From contig NZ_CP065373.1 of NCBI RefSeq assembly GCF_015710575.1, positions 4,526,001 to 4,590,000 on the forward strand: 64,000 bases of DNA. Reading direction: 5' to 3'. A program made the translations under genes and the position numbers. Below, piece after piece: positions 24,624 to 34,440 of this stretch. The stretch comes from Mycolicibacterium mengxianglii. GTDB lineage: Bacteria; Actinomycetota; Actinomycetes; Mycobacteriales; Mycobacteriaceae. A model generated the notes under the pieces. The model was not told where the DNA came from and did no database searches. It worked only from the letters and a program-made list of their open reading frames with translations. Position 1 is the first letter of the stretch, and every line of letters begins with the position of its first letter.

Positions 24624-26770
24624 CCATCACCGGCTACAGCGACCGAATCTATTGTCGCCCAGGGGAAACTGTCGAGTTCAAGGTCAACTGTGAGACGCAG
24701 GAGTACCGCGCCGATATCGTCCGCATCATCTGTGGCGACACCAACCCCGACGGCCCCGGCTTCAAGGAAGTGGTGATCGATACCCCGGTCAGCGGCCCAC
24801 ACCCCGGACGACCCCAGCACATCCACGCGGGTTCGTATGTGGAAATACCGAACACCCCGGCGCTGGAGAGCTTCGCAGTGGAGGCCTACGTGTGGCCGAC
24901 GACGCCCGCCAAGGGCGTGCAGGGCCTGATCACCAAGATGTCCGATGCGGCCGGTTTCGCGCTCATCGTCGACGACGCCGGCAGTATCGCGCTGCAAGTT
25001 GTTGGCGACGAGCGGATTTCGACCATCTCGACGGGTCGACCCATGCAGCCGCGGCGCTGGTACCGGGTCGGCGCGCGCTTCGATGCCACGAGTCGCGCGG
25101 TGGAGGTGTTCCAGATCCCGTTGGCGCCGGTACCCGGAATCGACGACGACAGCACCACCGAAGCGGTGCTGGAGGACGTCCCGCAGCAGAGCGCCGGACC
25201 GCTGTACTTCGCCACATTCGCCGGTCCGAGTGCGGTGTTCAACGGCAAGATCGACAGTCCCCGCATCTGGCGCGACGCTGCGGCAACCGACCTGGTGGGC
25301 GCCTGGGACTTCAGTGTGGACATGGCGTCGCAAACCGCTGTCGACACCTCGCCCCATGAACTGCACGGCGCCATCGTCAACTTCCCGGCCCGAGCCATGA
25401 CCGGGTGGAACTGGACCGGCGAACAGATGGATTTCAAGCAGGACCCGTCGCAATGGGGCGCAATGCATTTCCACGACGACGACCTCTACGACGCGGGCTG
25501 GGAGACCGACTTCGAGCTGACCATTCCCGAGACCATGTGCAGTGGTCTCTACGCCGCGCGGTTGAGCGCCGACGGAGCCCAGGAGTACATCCCGTTCACG
25601 GTCGGGCCGGCTCCCGGCAAGGAGCAGCGGATCGCGCTGGTGCTGCCGACGGCAAGTTACATGGCGTACGGGAACGACCACCTCGGCACCGACGGCGGAA
25701 ACGGTGAGCTGCTCAACAACATCCTCAATGTGCTGACCCCGCCCGACCTGTTCCTCAACGAGCACTGGGAGTACGGCGGCTCGCTCTACGACGAGCATTC
25801 CGATGGCAGCGGCATCTGTTACTCGTCGCGGCTGCGCCCGCTGCTGCAGATGCGCCCCAAGGTGCAGTGTCTGCTCGGCGGCTTCGGCTCCTCGAAGCTG
25901 TGGCAGTTCAACGCCGACACCCACATCGTTGACTGGTTGCACGCCAAGGGTTTTGATGTCGACATCTATACCGACGAAGAACTGCACTACACGGGCTTGG
26001 AGCTGCTCGAGCCGTACGCGGTGGTACTGACCGGATCGCACCCTGAGTACACGTCGACCGAGATGTGGGACGCATACGACCACTACAAGAACGGCGGCGG
26101 CAGGCTGGTGTACCTCGGCGGCGACGGGTTCTACTGGCGGATCGCCTACCACCGCGACTTCCCGGGCATCATCGAACTGCGCCGAGCGGAGACCGGTGTG
26201 CGCGCCTGGGCGGCGAACCCGGGCGAGTACTACCAGAATTTCGACGGCCGCTACGGAGGACTGTGGCTACGACAAGGCCGTGCACCGCAAACGCTCGTCG
26301 GCGTCGGATTCTCCTGCCAGGGCTTTGATCTGTCGTCGTACTACCGGCGCAACCCCGACAGTTTCGACCCGGCGGTGGCGTTCATCTTCGACGGTGTCGG
26401 TGACGACGAGCTGATCGGGGATTTCGGCCTGATCGGCGGTGGAGCCGCCGGCCTCGAACTGGACCGCGCCGGTGCCGAGCTCGGCACACCGCCCAATGCC
26501 TACATACTCGCGTCCTCGGAGCGGCACACCAACGCCTACTACCTGGTACCGGAAGAGTTCCTCGAAACCGGCCCCGCCCTGGGGGCCGACGAAAACCCCA
26601 ATGCCCGTGCCGATCTCGTGTTCTTCGAGACTCCTGAAGGCGGAGCGGTGTTCTCCGTCGGCTCGATAGCCTGGGCGGGCAGCTTGCCCTGGAACAACTA
26701 TGACAACAACGTCTCCCGCATCACCGAGAACGTGCTCCAGAGGTTCCTCGACCCCAGCCCATTCAGGTAG
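24617..26770 (+). CDS. N,N-dimethylformamidase-like large (beta) subunit
   Basis: A 717-aa amidohydrolase large subunit of the DMFase family (mononuclear iron enzyme, alpha-beta pairs, cleaving DMF to dimethylamine and formate). The N-terminal region binds the small subunit. A LamG/concanavalin-like domain spans about residues 80-250 (SFAVEAYVWPTT, GLITKMSDAAG, FNGKIDSPRIWRD, GAWDF). A GATase-like catalytic domain follows (ALVLPTASYMAYGND, VVLTGSHPEYTSTEMWDAY, GGGRLVYLGGDGFYWR). The Tyr and Glu residues of the reported Y-Y-E iron site probably lie in these blocks. The true amide substrate may differ from DMF. Confidence 0.8.
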   Translation: MLTITGYSDRIYCRPGETVEFKVNCETQEYRADIVRIICGDTNPDGPGFKEVVIDTPVSGPHPGRPQHIHAGSYVEIPNTPALESFAVEAYVWPTTPAKGVQGLITKMSDAAGFALIVDDAGSIALQVVGDERISTISTGRPMQPRRWYRVGARFDATSRAVEVFQIPLAPVPGIDDDSTTEAVLEDVPQQSAGPLYFATFAGPSAVFNGKIDSPRIWRDAAATDLVGAWDFSVDMASQTAVDTSPHELHGAIVNFPARAMTGWNWTGEQMDFKQDPSQWGAMHFHDDDLYDAGWETDFELTIPETMCSGLYAARLSADGAQEYIPFTVGPAPGKEQRIALVLPTASYMAYGNDHLGTDGGNGELLNNILNVLTPPDLFLNEHWEYGGSLYDEHSDGSGICYSSRLRPLLQMRPKVQCLLGGFGSSKLWQFNADTHIVDWLHAKGFDVDIYTDEELHYTGLELLEPYAVVLTGSHPEYTSTEMWDAYDHYKNGGGRLVYLGGDGFYWRIAYHRDFPGIIELRRAETGVRAWAANPGEYYQNFDGRYGGLWLRQGRAPQTLVGVGFSCQGFDLSSYYRRNPDSFDPAVAFIFDGVGDDELIGDFGLIGGGAAGLELDRAGAELGTPPNAYILASSERHTNAYYLVPEEFLETGPALGADENPNARADLVFFETPEGGAVFSVGSIAWAGSLPWNNYDNNVSRITENVLQRFLDPSPFR

Positions 26771-26861
26771 AAGCTGGCCGACTTCGGCTCCTGCTGATCA
26801 CCGAGTGTGGGGTCCACGCACACAATAGCCAGAAAAAGGTGCGTGACGTCCACAGTCGCCG

Positions 26862-27719
26862 TCAGATCGGGCAGCCTGCCGCCCTGAGTTTGGCGCGCAC
26901 CCGGTCCACGACCAGCTGCGGCCGCCGCAGCATCTCCGCGCTGACCCGGACCACCACCCAGCCCATGGCTTCGAGCAACGCGATCCGCTCGATATCCCAG
27001 GATCGCTGACGGGCGTTCGTCCAATGCTGAACCCCGTCGTACTCCACCGCGACCTTCCATTGCCGCCAGCCCATGTCGACGCGGATATACGCCTCGCCAT
27101 ACTCGTCGAAGAATTTGATCTGCGTTTCCGGCTTCGGCAACCCCGCTGCCCCGAGCAGTAGCCGTACCTCGGTCTCCTTCGGCGATTCGGCCCCACCGTC
27201 GGCGAGCCCCAAAGCCGTTCGCAGCAAGCGGACGCCACGTGCACGCGGCCGCGAATCAGCGAGCGCCATCACGTCGGTCGGCTTCAGTCCGGTGGCATTC
27301 ATCAACGCGTCCAGTACGGGTACCGCTTGCTCTGCGGGCAGCTTCCGGCCGATGTCGAAGGCAGTGCGGGCCGGCGTGGTGATCCGCATGCCGCGGTCCT
27401 GACGGATGTCTTCCAGCGCGAGTATGTAGCTGCGTACCGCAATCCCCTTGGGGCTCTGGCGATGCGCGCGCACCAGTTCCACCGGGTCCGAGGGGCTGAG
27501 CCATTTTGTTCCGAGCACTGCTGCTGCCGACCGCCCGCACAGGACGGCGTCCGGACCAGCCCAGACCCAGGCCGCCTTGACCATGGTGAGCGCAGTGATG
27601 TCCGCCGAGCTGCTGATGTACACGTCATTGAAGAGCCGGCGGCATTTCCGACGCAGGTCGTTGCGTGTCACCATGCCGCGCTGCAGCGCCAGACTGCCTC
27701 TGAAGGGTTGGTCGTCCAT
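26862..27719 (-). CDS. DUF559 endonuclease-fold protein with AbiEi-like N-terminus
   Basis: A 285-aa protein. The N-terminal part (QRGMVTRNDLRRKC, AAWVWAGPDAVLCGRSAAAVLG) resembles the AbiEi-type antitoxin/transcriptional regulator region. The C-terminal part (VAVEYDGVQHWTNARQRSWD, IERIALLEAMGWVVVRVS) is a Vsr-like DUF559 domain with the E-x-D-G...H pattern. Such proteins are common singletons in mycobacteria; I see no AbiEii partner nearby. The ATG at 27719 is chosen because sequence further upstream is low-complexity. The role is unknown; DNA repair or regulation is possible. Confidence 0.7.
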   Translation of the reverse strand: MDDQPFRGSLALQRGMVTRNDLRRKCRRLFNDVYISSSADITALTMVKAAWVWAGPDAVLCGRSAAAVLGTKWLSPSDPVELVRAHRQSPKGIAVRSYILALEDIRQDRGMRITTPARTAFDIGRKLPAEQAVPVLDALMNATGLKPTDVMALADSRPRARGVRLLRTALGLADGGAESPKETEVRLLLGAAGLPKPETQIKFFDEYGEAYIRVDMGWRQWKVAVEYDGVQHWTNARQRSWDIERIALLEAMGWVVVRVSAEMLRRPQLVVDRVRAKLRAAGCPI

Positions 27720-27834
27720 AGAAGCGACCGTGTCGCGACTCGGTGACGTCTTCAGCGCGCAACGGCTCGTCGAGCGTGGAGCCTGTGCACCGGTTACCGA
27801 CTGTGCATGTCCCTGGCCTCCACGCTCGGCGTAC

Positions 27835-27868
27835 AAAAAGGCCCGGTGCGCGGAGCGCACCGGGCCTT
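27835..27868 (-). terminator. Intrinsic terminator of groEL2
   Basis: A 14-bp perfect stem (AAGGCCCGGTGCGC and its complement, 27838-27851 and 27855-27868) with a 3-base loop lies 13 bases after the groEL2 stop. On the minus strand it is followed by a run of five T, a textbook rho-independent terminator, uncommon in mycobacteria. Confidence 0.85.
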
Positions 27869-27881
27869 CTCGAAAAGGGAC

Positions 27882-29594
<1,713 letters not shown>

Positions 29595-29607
29595 TCACCG
29601 TCCCGAC

Positions 29608-29634
29608 CTAGCACTCACATAACGCGAGTGCCAA
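29608..29634. promoter_or_regulatory. CIRCE element 1 (HrcA operator) upstream of groEL2
   Basis: CTAGCACTC-N9-GAGTGCCAA matches the CIRCE consensus TTAGCACTC-N9-GAGTGCTAA at all but two positions. It is bound by HrcA to repress groEL2 at normal temperature (established for mycobacteria). Confidence 0.9.
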
Positions 29635-29642
29635 CGTCATTC

Positions 29643-29669
29643 TTAGCACTCGCCCCTGCCGAGTGCAAG
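29643..29669. promoter_or_regulatory. CIRCE element 2 (HrcA operator) upstream of groEL2
   Basis: TTAGCACTC-N9-GAGTGCAAG has a perfect left arm and two mismatches in the right arm. The two CIRCE elements start 35 bp apart. Confidence 0.88.
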
Positions 29670-29683
29670 AAGAGTCCGGCGCG

Positions 29684-30244
29684 TCAGGACGTGCGGAGAC
29701 CGTCGGCGATCACGTCCGCCACCCGGTACGAAACGTCGTCACCGTAGAGCTGTGCCGACTTGCAGACCAGCAGCAGGGCCTTGATTTCCGTGACGCCCAC
29801 GTCGTCGCGCACGGCTCCGGCACGCTGGCCAGCGGTCAACAGTTCCTCGATCACGCCGAGGAAAGTCGCTTCCGCACCGGGGGCGGCGGACTCCAGGTCC
29901 ATCCCGTACCCGGCCAAGGCGTCGACGAACCCATAGTCGGTGGCCGCGGTGCGCACCATCGCCTGCAGGAAGGCAAACAGTGCCGCGCCTGGCCCCTCGG
30001 ACACCAGCAGCGCCCGCGCATCCTCGGCGATGCGGCGCACACGGTCTTCGAAGACGGCCCCGAACAGGGCTTCCTTGGTCGGGAAGTGCCGGTAGACCGT
30101 GCCCGCGCCCACCCCGGCCCGCCGGGCGATCTCGTCGATCGGCACCGCGAGCCCCTCGGCAGCGAAGGTGTCGTAGGCGACCTCGAGCACCCGTGCCCGG
30201 TTGCGCGCCGCATCGGCGCGCAGGGGACGTTCGGTTTCGCCCAC
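29684..30244 (-). CDS. TetR family transcriptional regulator
   Basis: A 186-aa repressor-type regulator. The N-terminal helix-turn-helix covers residues about 15-60 (ADAARNRARVLEVAYDTFAAEG, IARRAGVGAGTVYRHFPTKEALF). The ligand domain is of the TetR_C_33/SBP-type (LLTAGQRAGAVRDDVGVTEIKALLL). The GTG at 30244 has AGGAGGT about 8 bases upstream. It is divergent from an SDR gene with a 22-bp palindrome in the gap, so it most likely represses that SDR and possibly itself. The ligand is unknown. Confidence 0.88.
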   Translation of the reverse strand: MGETERPLRADAARNRARVLEVAYDTFAAEGLAVPIDEIARRAGVGAGTVYRHFPTKEALFGAVFEDRVRRIAEDARALLVSEGPGAALFAFLQAMVRTAATDYGFVDALAGYGMDLESAAPGAEATFLGVIEELLTAGQRAGAVRDDVGVTEIKALLLVCKSAQLYGDDVSYRVADVIADGLRTS

Positions 30245-30279
30245 AGCGCACCTCCTGGCTAAACGGGGCGAGCGTTCCC

Positions 30280-30285
30280 TATAGT
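30280..30285 (+). promoter_or_regulatory. -10 hexamer of SDR gene 30347
   Basis: TATAGT predicts transcription start near 30292, immediately before the palindrome at 30293-30314, leaving a leader of about 55 bases. Confidence 0.55.
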
Positions 30286-30292
30286 CGAAAGA

Positions 30293-30314
30293 AACCGGAG
30301 CGATCGCCCCGGTT
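30293..30314. promoter_or_regulatory. 22-bp palindromic operator between TetR and SDR genes
   Basis: AACCGG-A-GCGATCGC-C-CCGGTT is symmetrical except for one base pair (the flanking A/C). It sits over the predicted SDR transcription start, ideal for steric repression by the adjacent TetR protein. Binding is inferred. Confidence 0.6.
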
Positions 30315-30346
30315 CCCAGGATACCCCCAGCCCAGGAGCCTCAGCC

Positions 30347-31246
30347 ATGACCGACTGGACCACCTCCCACATCCCCGACCAGACCGGCCGCACCGCCGTC
30401 ATCACCGGAGCCAATACCGGCCTCGGACTCGAGACCGCGAAAGCCCTGGCCGCCAAGGGGGCGCACGTCGTCCTCGCAGTCCGCAACACCGACAAGGGCC
30501 GGCAGGCCGCCGCGAACATCACCGGTGACGTGAGCGTCCAGGAACTCGACCTCACGTCGCTGGAGTCCATCCGCTCAGCCGCCACAGAACTCAAGTCCCG
30601 GTACGACAAAATCGACCTGCTGATCAACAACGCCGGCGTCATGACCACGCCCAAAGGCACCACCAAAGACGGTTTCGAGCTGCAGTTCGGCACCAACCAC
30701 CTCGGGCACTTCGCCCTGACCGGCCTGCTGCTGGACACGCTGCTCGACGTTCCCGGCGCCCGGGTGGTCACCGTCAGCAGCAACGGCCACAAGATGGGCG
30801 GCGCCATTCACTTCGACGACCTGCAGTGGGAGCGCAGCTACAGCCGGATGGGCGCGTACTCCCAGTCCAAGCTCGCCAACCTACTGTTCACCTACGAGCT
30901 GCAGCGCCGGTTGGCCCCGCGCGGCAAGACCATCGCCGTTGCCGCCCACCCCGGCGTCTCCAGCACCGAACTCGCGCGCAATCTGCCGTCGATCATCCGA
31001 CCGGCAGTCGACGCCGTGGCTCCCCTGCTTGCGCAACCCCCGTCTGCGGGCGCCCTGCCGACACTGCGCGCCGCCACCGACCCCGGGGTGCTCGGCGGTC
31101 AGTACTACGGCCCCGACGGCATCGGACAGCAGCGGGGCAACCCCGTCGTCGTCGCCTCCAGCCCCCAGTCCTACGACGTCGAACTGCAGCGGCGATTGTG
31201 GGCGGTTTCCGAGGAGCTGACGAAAGTAGCCTTCCCCGTCGACTGA
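30347..31246 (+). CDS. Short-chain dehydrogenase/reductase (retinol dehydrogenase-like)
   Basis: A 299-aa NAD(P)-dependent oxidoreductase. It shows the cofactor motif TGANTGLG (residues about 20-27), LDLTSLESIR, the NNAGV motif and the catalytic YSQSK (Tyr-x-x-x-Lys near 166-170). It is a close paralogue of the SDR at 36451 (shared DGFELQFGTNHLGHFALTGLL, FDDLQWE, AAHPGVS, GGQYYGPDG). It is likely controlled by the divergent TetR. The substrate is unknown, perhaps a lipid-derived alcohol or ketone. The cupin gene follows after 20 bp on the same strand. Confidence 0.88.
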   Translation: MTDWTTSHIPDQTGRTAVITGANTGLGLETAKALAAKGAHVVLAVRNTDKGRQAAANITGDVSVQELDLTSLESIRSAATELKSRYDKIDLLINNAGVMTTPKGTTKDGFELQFGTNHLGHFALTGLLLDTLLDVPGARVVTVSSNGHKMGGAIHFDDLQWERSYSRMGAYSQSKLANLLFTYELQRRLAPRGKTIAVAAHPGVSSTELARNLPSIIRPAVDAVAPLLAQPPSAGALPTLRAATDPGVLGGQYYGPDGIGQQRGNPVVVASSPQSYDVELQRRLWAVSEELTKVAFPVD

Positions 31247-31266
31247 CAACAGGCAGACTCCCAGGG

Positions 31267-31761
31267 ATGTCTCTGGTCGTCCCGCCGTACCCGCCCGCCC
31301 GCTACACCCACGACAAGCCGGAGGTCAGCGCCTGGCTCAAGCGGGGGGACGCGCCGCCGGACCACGACTCGTTCGGTCTGGTGCAGTACCGGTACCTGGC
31401 CGACCAGCGGGCCACCGGCGGCGACTACGGCCTCTACCGCGTTGACATCGCGCCCAAGGCCGGCGGGCCGGGTCCCCACTTCCACCGCGCCATGTCCGAG
31501 GCGTTCTACGTGCTGTCGGGGTCGATGAAGCTCTACAACGGCACCGAATGGGTGCACGGGCACCAGAACGACTTCCTCTACGTGCCGCCCGGCGGTGTTC
31601 ACGGCTTCCGCAACGAGGCCGACGAGCCCGCGTCGATCCTGATGGTGTTCTCCCCCGGCGCGCCCCGGGAGCACTACTTCGAAGGCCTTTCCCAGCTCGG
31701 CGACATGACCGAGGAGGAGCGCCGGGAATGGTTCATCGCCAACGACAACTTCTTCGTCTAG
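31267..31761 (+). CDS. Cupin domain protein
   Basis: A 164-aa single-domain cupin. Motif 1, GPGPHFHRAMSEAFYVLSGSM, supplies HxH and Glu ligands (about residues 75-90). Motif 2, FLYVPPGGVHGFRNEADEP, supplies the last His (about 115). Binding of a transition metal is therefore likely; the reaction is unknown. The ATG at 31267 lies 20 bp after the SDR stop, suggesting co-transcription. The frame is open far upstream inside the SDR gene, but only the part from 31267 has cupin character. Confidence 0.82.
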   Translation: MSLVVPPYPPARYTHDKPEVSAWLKRGDAPPDHDSFGLVQYRYLADQRATGGDYGLYRVDIAPKAGGPGPHFHRAMSEAFYVLSGSMKLYNGTEWVHGHQNDFLYVPPGGVHGFRNEADEPASILMVFSPGAPREHYFEGLSQLGDMTEEERREWFIANDNFFV

Positions 31762-31862
31762 ACACACCCCGCTGACACGCCGCGAAGATGCGACGCCGTA
31801 ACCGCTTGCCCTAGGGTGATCCCCGACCGCGGAAGCGGATCTCGATCGGATTGGAGTCTTGG

Positions 31863-33569
31863 GTGCCGGCTGAAGTAGCGCCGAGTACCCACGCACTGCG
31901 CAGCTGGCAGCGGAAAGCTCTGGTCAAATATCTGACTGCCAAGCCCCGCGATTTCCTGGCTGTGGCGACCCCGGGCGCAGGCAAGACGACCTTCGCGCTC
32001 CGGCTCGCCGCCGAGCTCCTCAACGAGCGCACCGTCGAGAAGGTCACCGTCGTGGTGCCCACCGAGCACCTCAAGATCCAGTGGGCCAGGGCGGCCGCCT
32101 CCCAGGGGATCGCCCTGGATCCCAAGTTCAGCAACTCCAACTCACAGACGTCCTCGGAGTACCACGGCGTCGTCGTGACATATGCGCAGGTGGCCAGCCA
32201 CCCGTTCCGGCACCGGGTGCGCACCGAGAACTACAAGACACTGGTGATCTTCGACGAGATCCACCACGGCGGTGACGCCAAGAGCTGGGGCGAGGCCATC
32301 CGCGAAGCCTTCGACGACGCGACCCGACGCCTGGCGCTGACGGGAACACCGTTCCGCAGTGACGACAGCCCCATCCCGTTCGTCAACTACGAGCCCGACG
32401 CCAACGGCCTGATGCGCAGTGTTGCCGACCACACGTACGGCTACTCCGATGCACTTGCCGACGGCGTAGTGCGACCAGTGATGTTCATGGCCTACTCCGG
32501 GGAGGCGCGCTGGCGCGACAGTGCCGGCGAGGAGCACGCCGCGCGCCTGGGCGAACCGCTCAACGCCGAGCAGACCGCCAGGGCGTGGCGCACCGTGCTC
32601 GACCCGGCCGGGGACTGGATGCCCGCGGTGATCGCCGCCGCCGATATCCGGCTGCGGCAGAAGCGCCAGCACGTGCCCGACGCCGGCGGCATGATCATCG
32701 CCTCCGATCAGACCAACGCCCGCGCCTACGCCAAGCTGCTGACCACGATCACCGGTGAGGCACCCACGGTGGTGCTCTCCGATGACCCCGGTTCCTCGGA
32801 CCGCATCACCGAGTTCTCCAAGGGCACCAGCCGCTGGATGGTGGCGGTACGCATGGTGTCCGAGGGTGTCGACGTGCCGCGGTTGACGGTCGGCGTGTAC
32901 GCCACCAGCGCTTCGACTCCACTGTTCTTCGCCCAGGCCATCGGCCGGTTCGTGCGGTCGCGCCGGCCCGGGGAGACCGCCAGCGTGTTCTTGCCGTCGG
33001 TGCCGAACCTGCTGCTGCTGGCCAGTGAACTGGAAGCTCAACGCAACCACATTCTCGGCAAGCCGCACCGCGAGTCGCAGGGCGACGAAGACCCGCTGGA
33101 TGCCGAGTTGGCCAAGCAGCGTCGCGAGGAGAAGGGCGAGGAGGAGAAGTCCTTCACCTCACTGGGCGCCGACGCCGAACTCGATCAGGTGATTTTCGAC
33201 GGCTCCTCCTGGGGCACCGCCACCCCCGCCGGCAGCGACGAGGAGGCCGACTACCTCGGCATCCCCGGCCTGCTCGACGCCGGCCAGATGCGCGACCTGT
33301 TGAGCAAGCGCCAGGTGGCGCAGCTCGAAAAGCGCACCGCCTCAGGCGAACCCGCGCCCCGGGCCACCCACGGGCAGCTGCGGGACCTACGCAAAGAGCT
33401 CAATGCGCTGGTCTCGGCGGCCCATCACCGGCTGGGCAAGCCACACGGCTGGATCCACAACGAGTTGCGCCGGATCTGCGGCGGGCCTCCCGTGGCGGCC
33501 GCCACCAGCGAGCAGATCAAAGAGCGCATCATCGCCGTACGCGAGCTCGGCTTCGGCCAGTCCTCGTGA
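31863..33569 (+). CDS. DEAD/DEAH-box (SF2) helicase
   Basis: A 568-aa superfamily 2 helicase or translocase. It has motif I TPGAGKTT (residues about 37-44), motif II DEIHH (about 135), motif III LTGTPFRSD and motif VI AIGRFVRSRR (about 365). The C-terminal 170 residues are charged (KQRREEKGEEEKSF) and contain a helical KELNALVSAAHHRLGKPHGW block common in actinobacterial homologues. The GTG at 31863 has GGAG 7 bases upstream; a TTG at 31851 is possible. It ends 12 bp from the convergent HAD gene. Confidence 0.83.
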   Translation: MPAEVAPSTHALRSWQRKALVKYLTAKPRDFLAVATPGAGKTTFALRLAAELLNERTVEKVTVVVPTEHLKIQWARAAASQGIALDPKFSNSNSQTSSEYHGVVVTYAQVASHPFRHRVRTENYKTLVIFDEIHHGGDAKSWGEAIREAFDDATRRLALTGTPFRSDDSPIPFVNYEPDANGLMRSVADHTYGYSDALADGVVRPVMFMAYSGEARWRDSAGEEHAARLGEPLNAEQTARAWRTVLDPAGDWMPAVIAAADIRLRQKRQHVPDAGGMIIASDQTNARAYAKLLTTITGEAPTVVLSDDPGSSDRITEFSKGTSRWMVAVRMVSEGVDVPRLTVGVYATSASTPLFFAQAIGRFVRSRRPGETASVFLPSVPNLLLLASELEAQRNHILGKPHRESQGDEDPLDAELAKQRREEKGEEEKSFTSLGADAELDQVIFDGSSWGTATPAGSDEEADYLGIPGLLDAGQMRDLLSKRQVAQLEKRTASGEPAPRATHGQLRDLRKELNALVSAAHHRLGKPHGWIHNELRRICGGPPVAAATSEQIKERIIAVRELGFGQSS

Positions 33570-33581
33570 CGCCACAAACCC

Positions 33582-34397
33582 CTAAAGACCCAGCAGCTCA
33601 GGCAGGTCGGCCACCGAATCGATGACGTGGTTGGGCTGCATCGCGAATTCGTCTGCCGCCCAACGGTCCAACGTGTCCTGGCGGAACTTGCCGGTGCGCA
33701 CCAGCACCCCCGTCATGCCGACGACCTGACCGGCCAGCACATCGTTGTTGAGATCGTCGCCGACCATGTACATCTCGTCGGGCTCGACTCCCAGGCGCGC
33801 CGCCGACGCCAGAAAACCCTCCGGGGCGGGCTTGCCGACAGCGGTGGCCTTGCGACCGGAACACTCCTCCATGCCGTTGAGGTACATGCCGGTGTCGATG
33901 CGCAGCCCCTCGGTGGTGGTCCAGGACATGCTGCGGTGCATCGCGACGACCGGCACGCCCTGGGCCATCCAGTCGTACACCCAGCTCAACGTCACGTGGT
34001 CGTACTCGGGCCCGGCGCCGCCGAGCAGCACCACATCAGGAGTCGCCGGCATCGCGCCACCGCGCGTCTCGACCGACGACACCACGTCGATCCCCGGCAT
34101 GTCGTCGGCGATGTGGCCGCTGTTGACCAGGAAGCAGTGCGCGTCCGGATAACGATCGCGCACGAAGTCAGCGGTCAGCACCGCGGCGGTGATCACCTCG
34201 TCCGGGTTGACGTCCATACCGGCATCGGTCAGCAGATCGGCGATCTCAACGCGGGTGCGGGTGGTGGTGTTCGTCAGATACGAGCGGGCAATCTGGTTGT
34301 CCGCCAACGTCCGCAGCGTCTCTGCCGCACCGGTTATCGGCTTCCACGAGGTGACCAGCACACCATCGATGTCGAAAAGCACTCCGCCGGTAGCCAT
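33582..34397 (-). CDS. HAD superfamily hydrolase (class IIA, NagD-like)
   Basis: A 271-aa phosphatase. Motif I FDIDGVLVTS is at residues about 7-16, motif II is within YLTNTTTRTR, the class IIA cap lies between, motif III is the Lys in GKPAPEGF, and motif IV VGDDLNNDVLAG is near 205. It probably dephosphorylates a small phosphometabolite. The ATG at 34397 is supported by a leaderless promoter; the frame extends upstream into the adjacent gene without support. Confidence 0.88.
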   Translation of the reverse strand: MATGGVLFDIDGVLVTSWKPITGAAETLRTLADNQIARSYLTNTTTRTRVEIADLLTDAGMDVNPDEVITAAVLTADFVRDRYPDAHCFLVNSGHIADDMPGIDVVSSVETRGGAMPATPDVVLLGGAGPEYDHVTLSWVYDWMAQGVPVVAMHRSMSWTTTEGLRIDTGMYLNGMEECSGRKATAVGKPAPEGFLASAARLGVEPDEMYMVGDDLNNDVLAGQVVGMTGVLVRTGKFRQDTLDRWAADEFAMQPNHVIDSVADLPELLGL

Positions 34398-34403
34398 GGT
34401 GCG

Positions 34404-34409
34404 ACAGTA
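34404..34409 (-). promoter_or_regulatory. -10 hexamer of HAD hydrolase gene (leaderless)
   Basis: TACTGT on the minus strand ends 6 bases before the ATG at 34397. Confidence 0.6.
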
Positions 34410-34440
34410 AACGCAGCACATCGGCGCGCAACTCGTGGGC

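Noticed and set aside
24317..26152. 611-codon frame opposite the dimethylformamidase-like genes
   Set aside because: Composition is that of an antisense frame, and it would contradict two overlapping, recognisable subunit genes.
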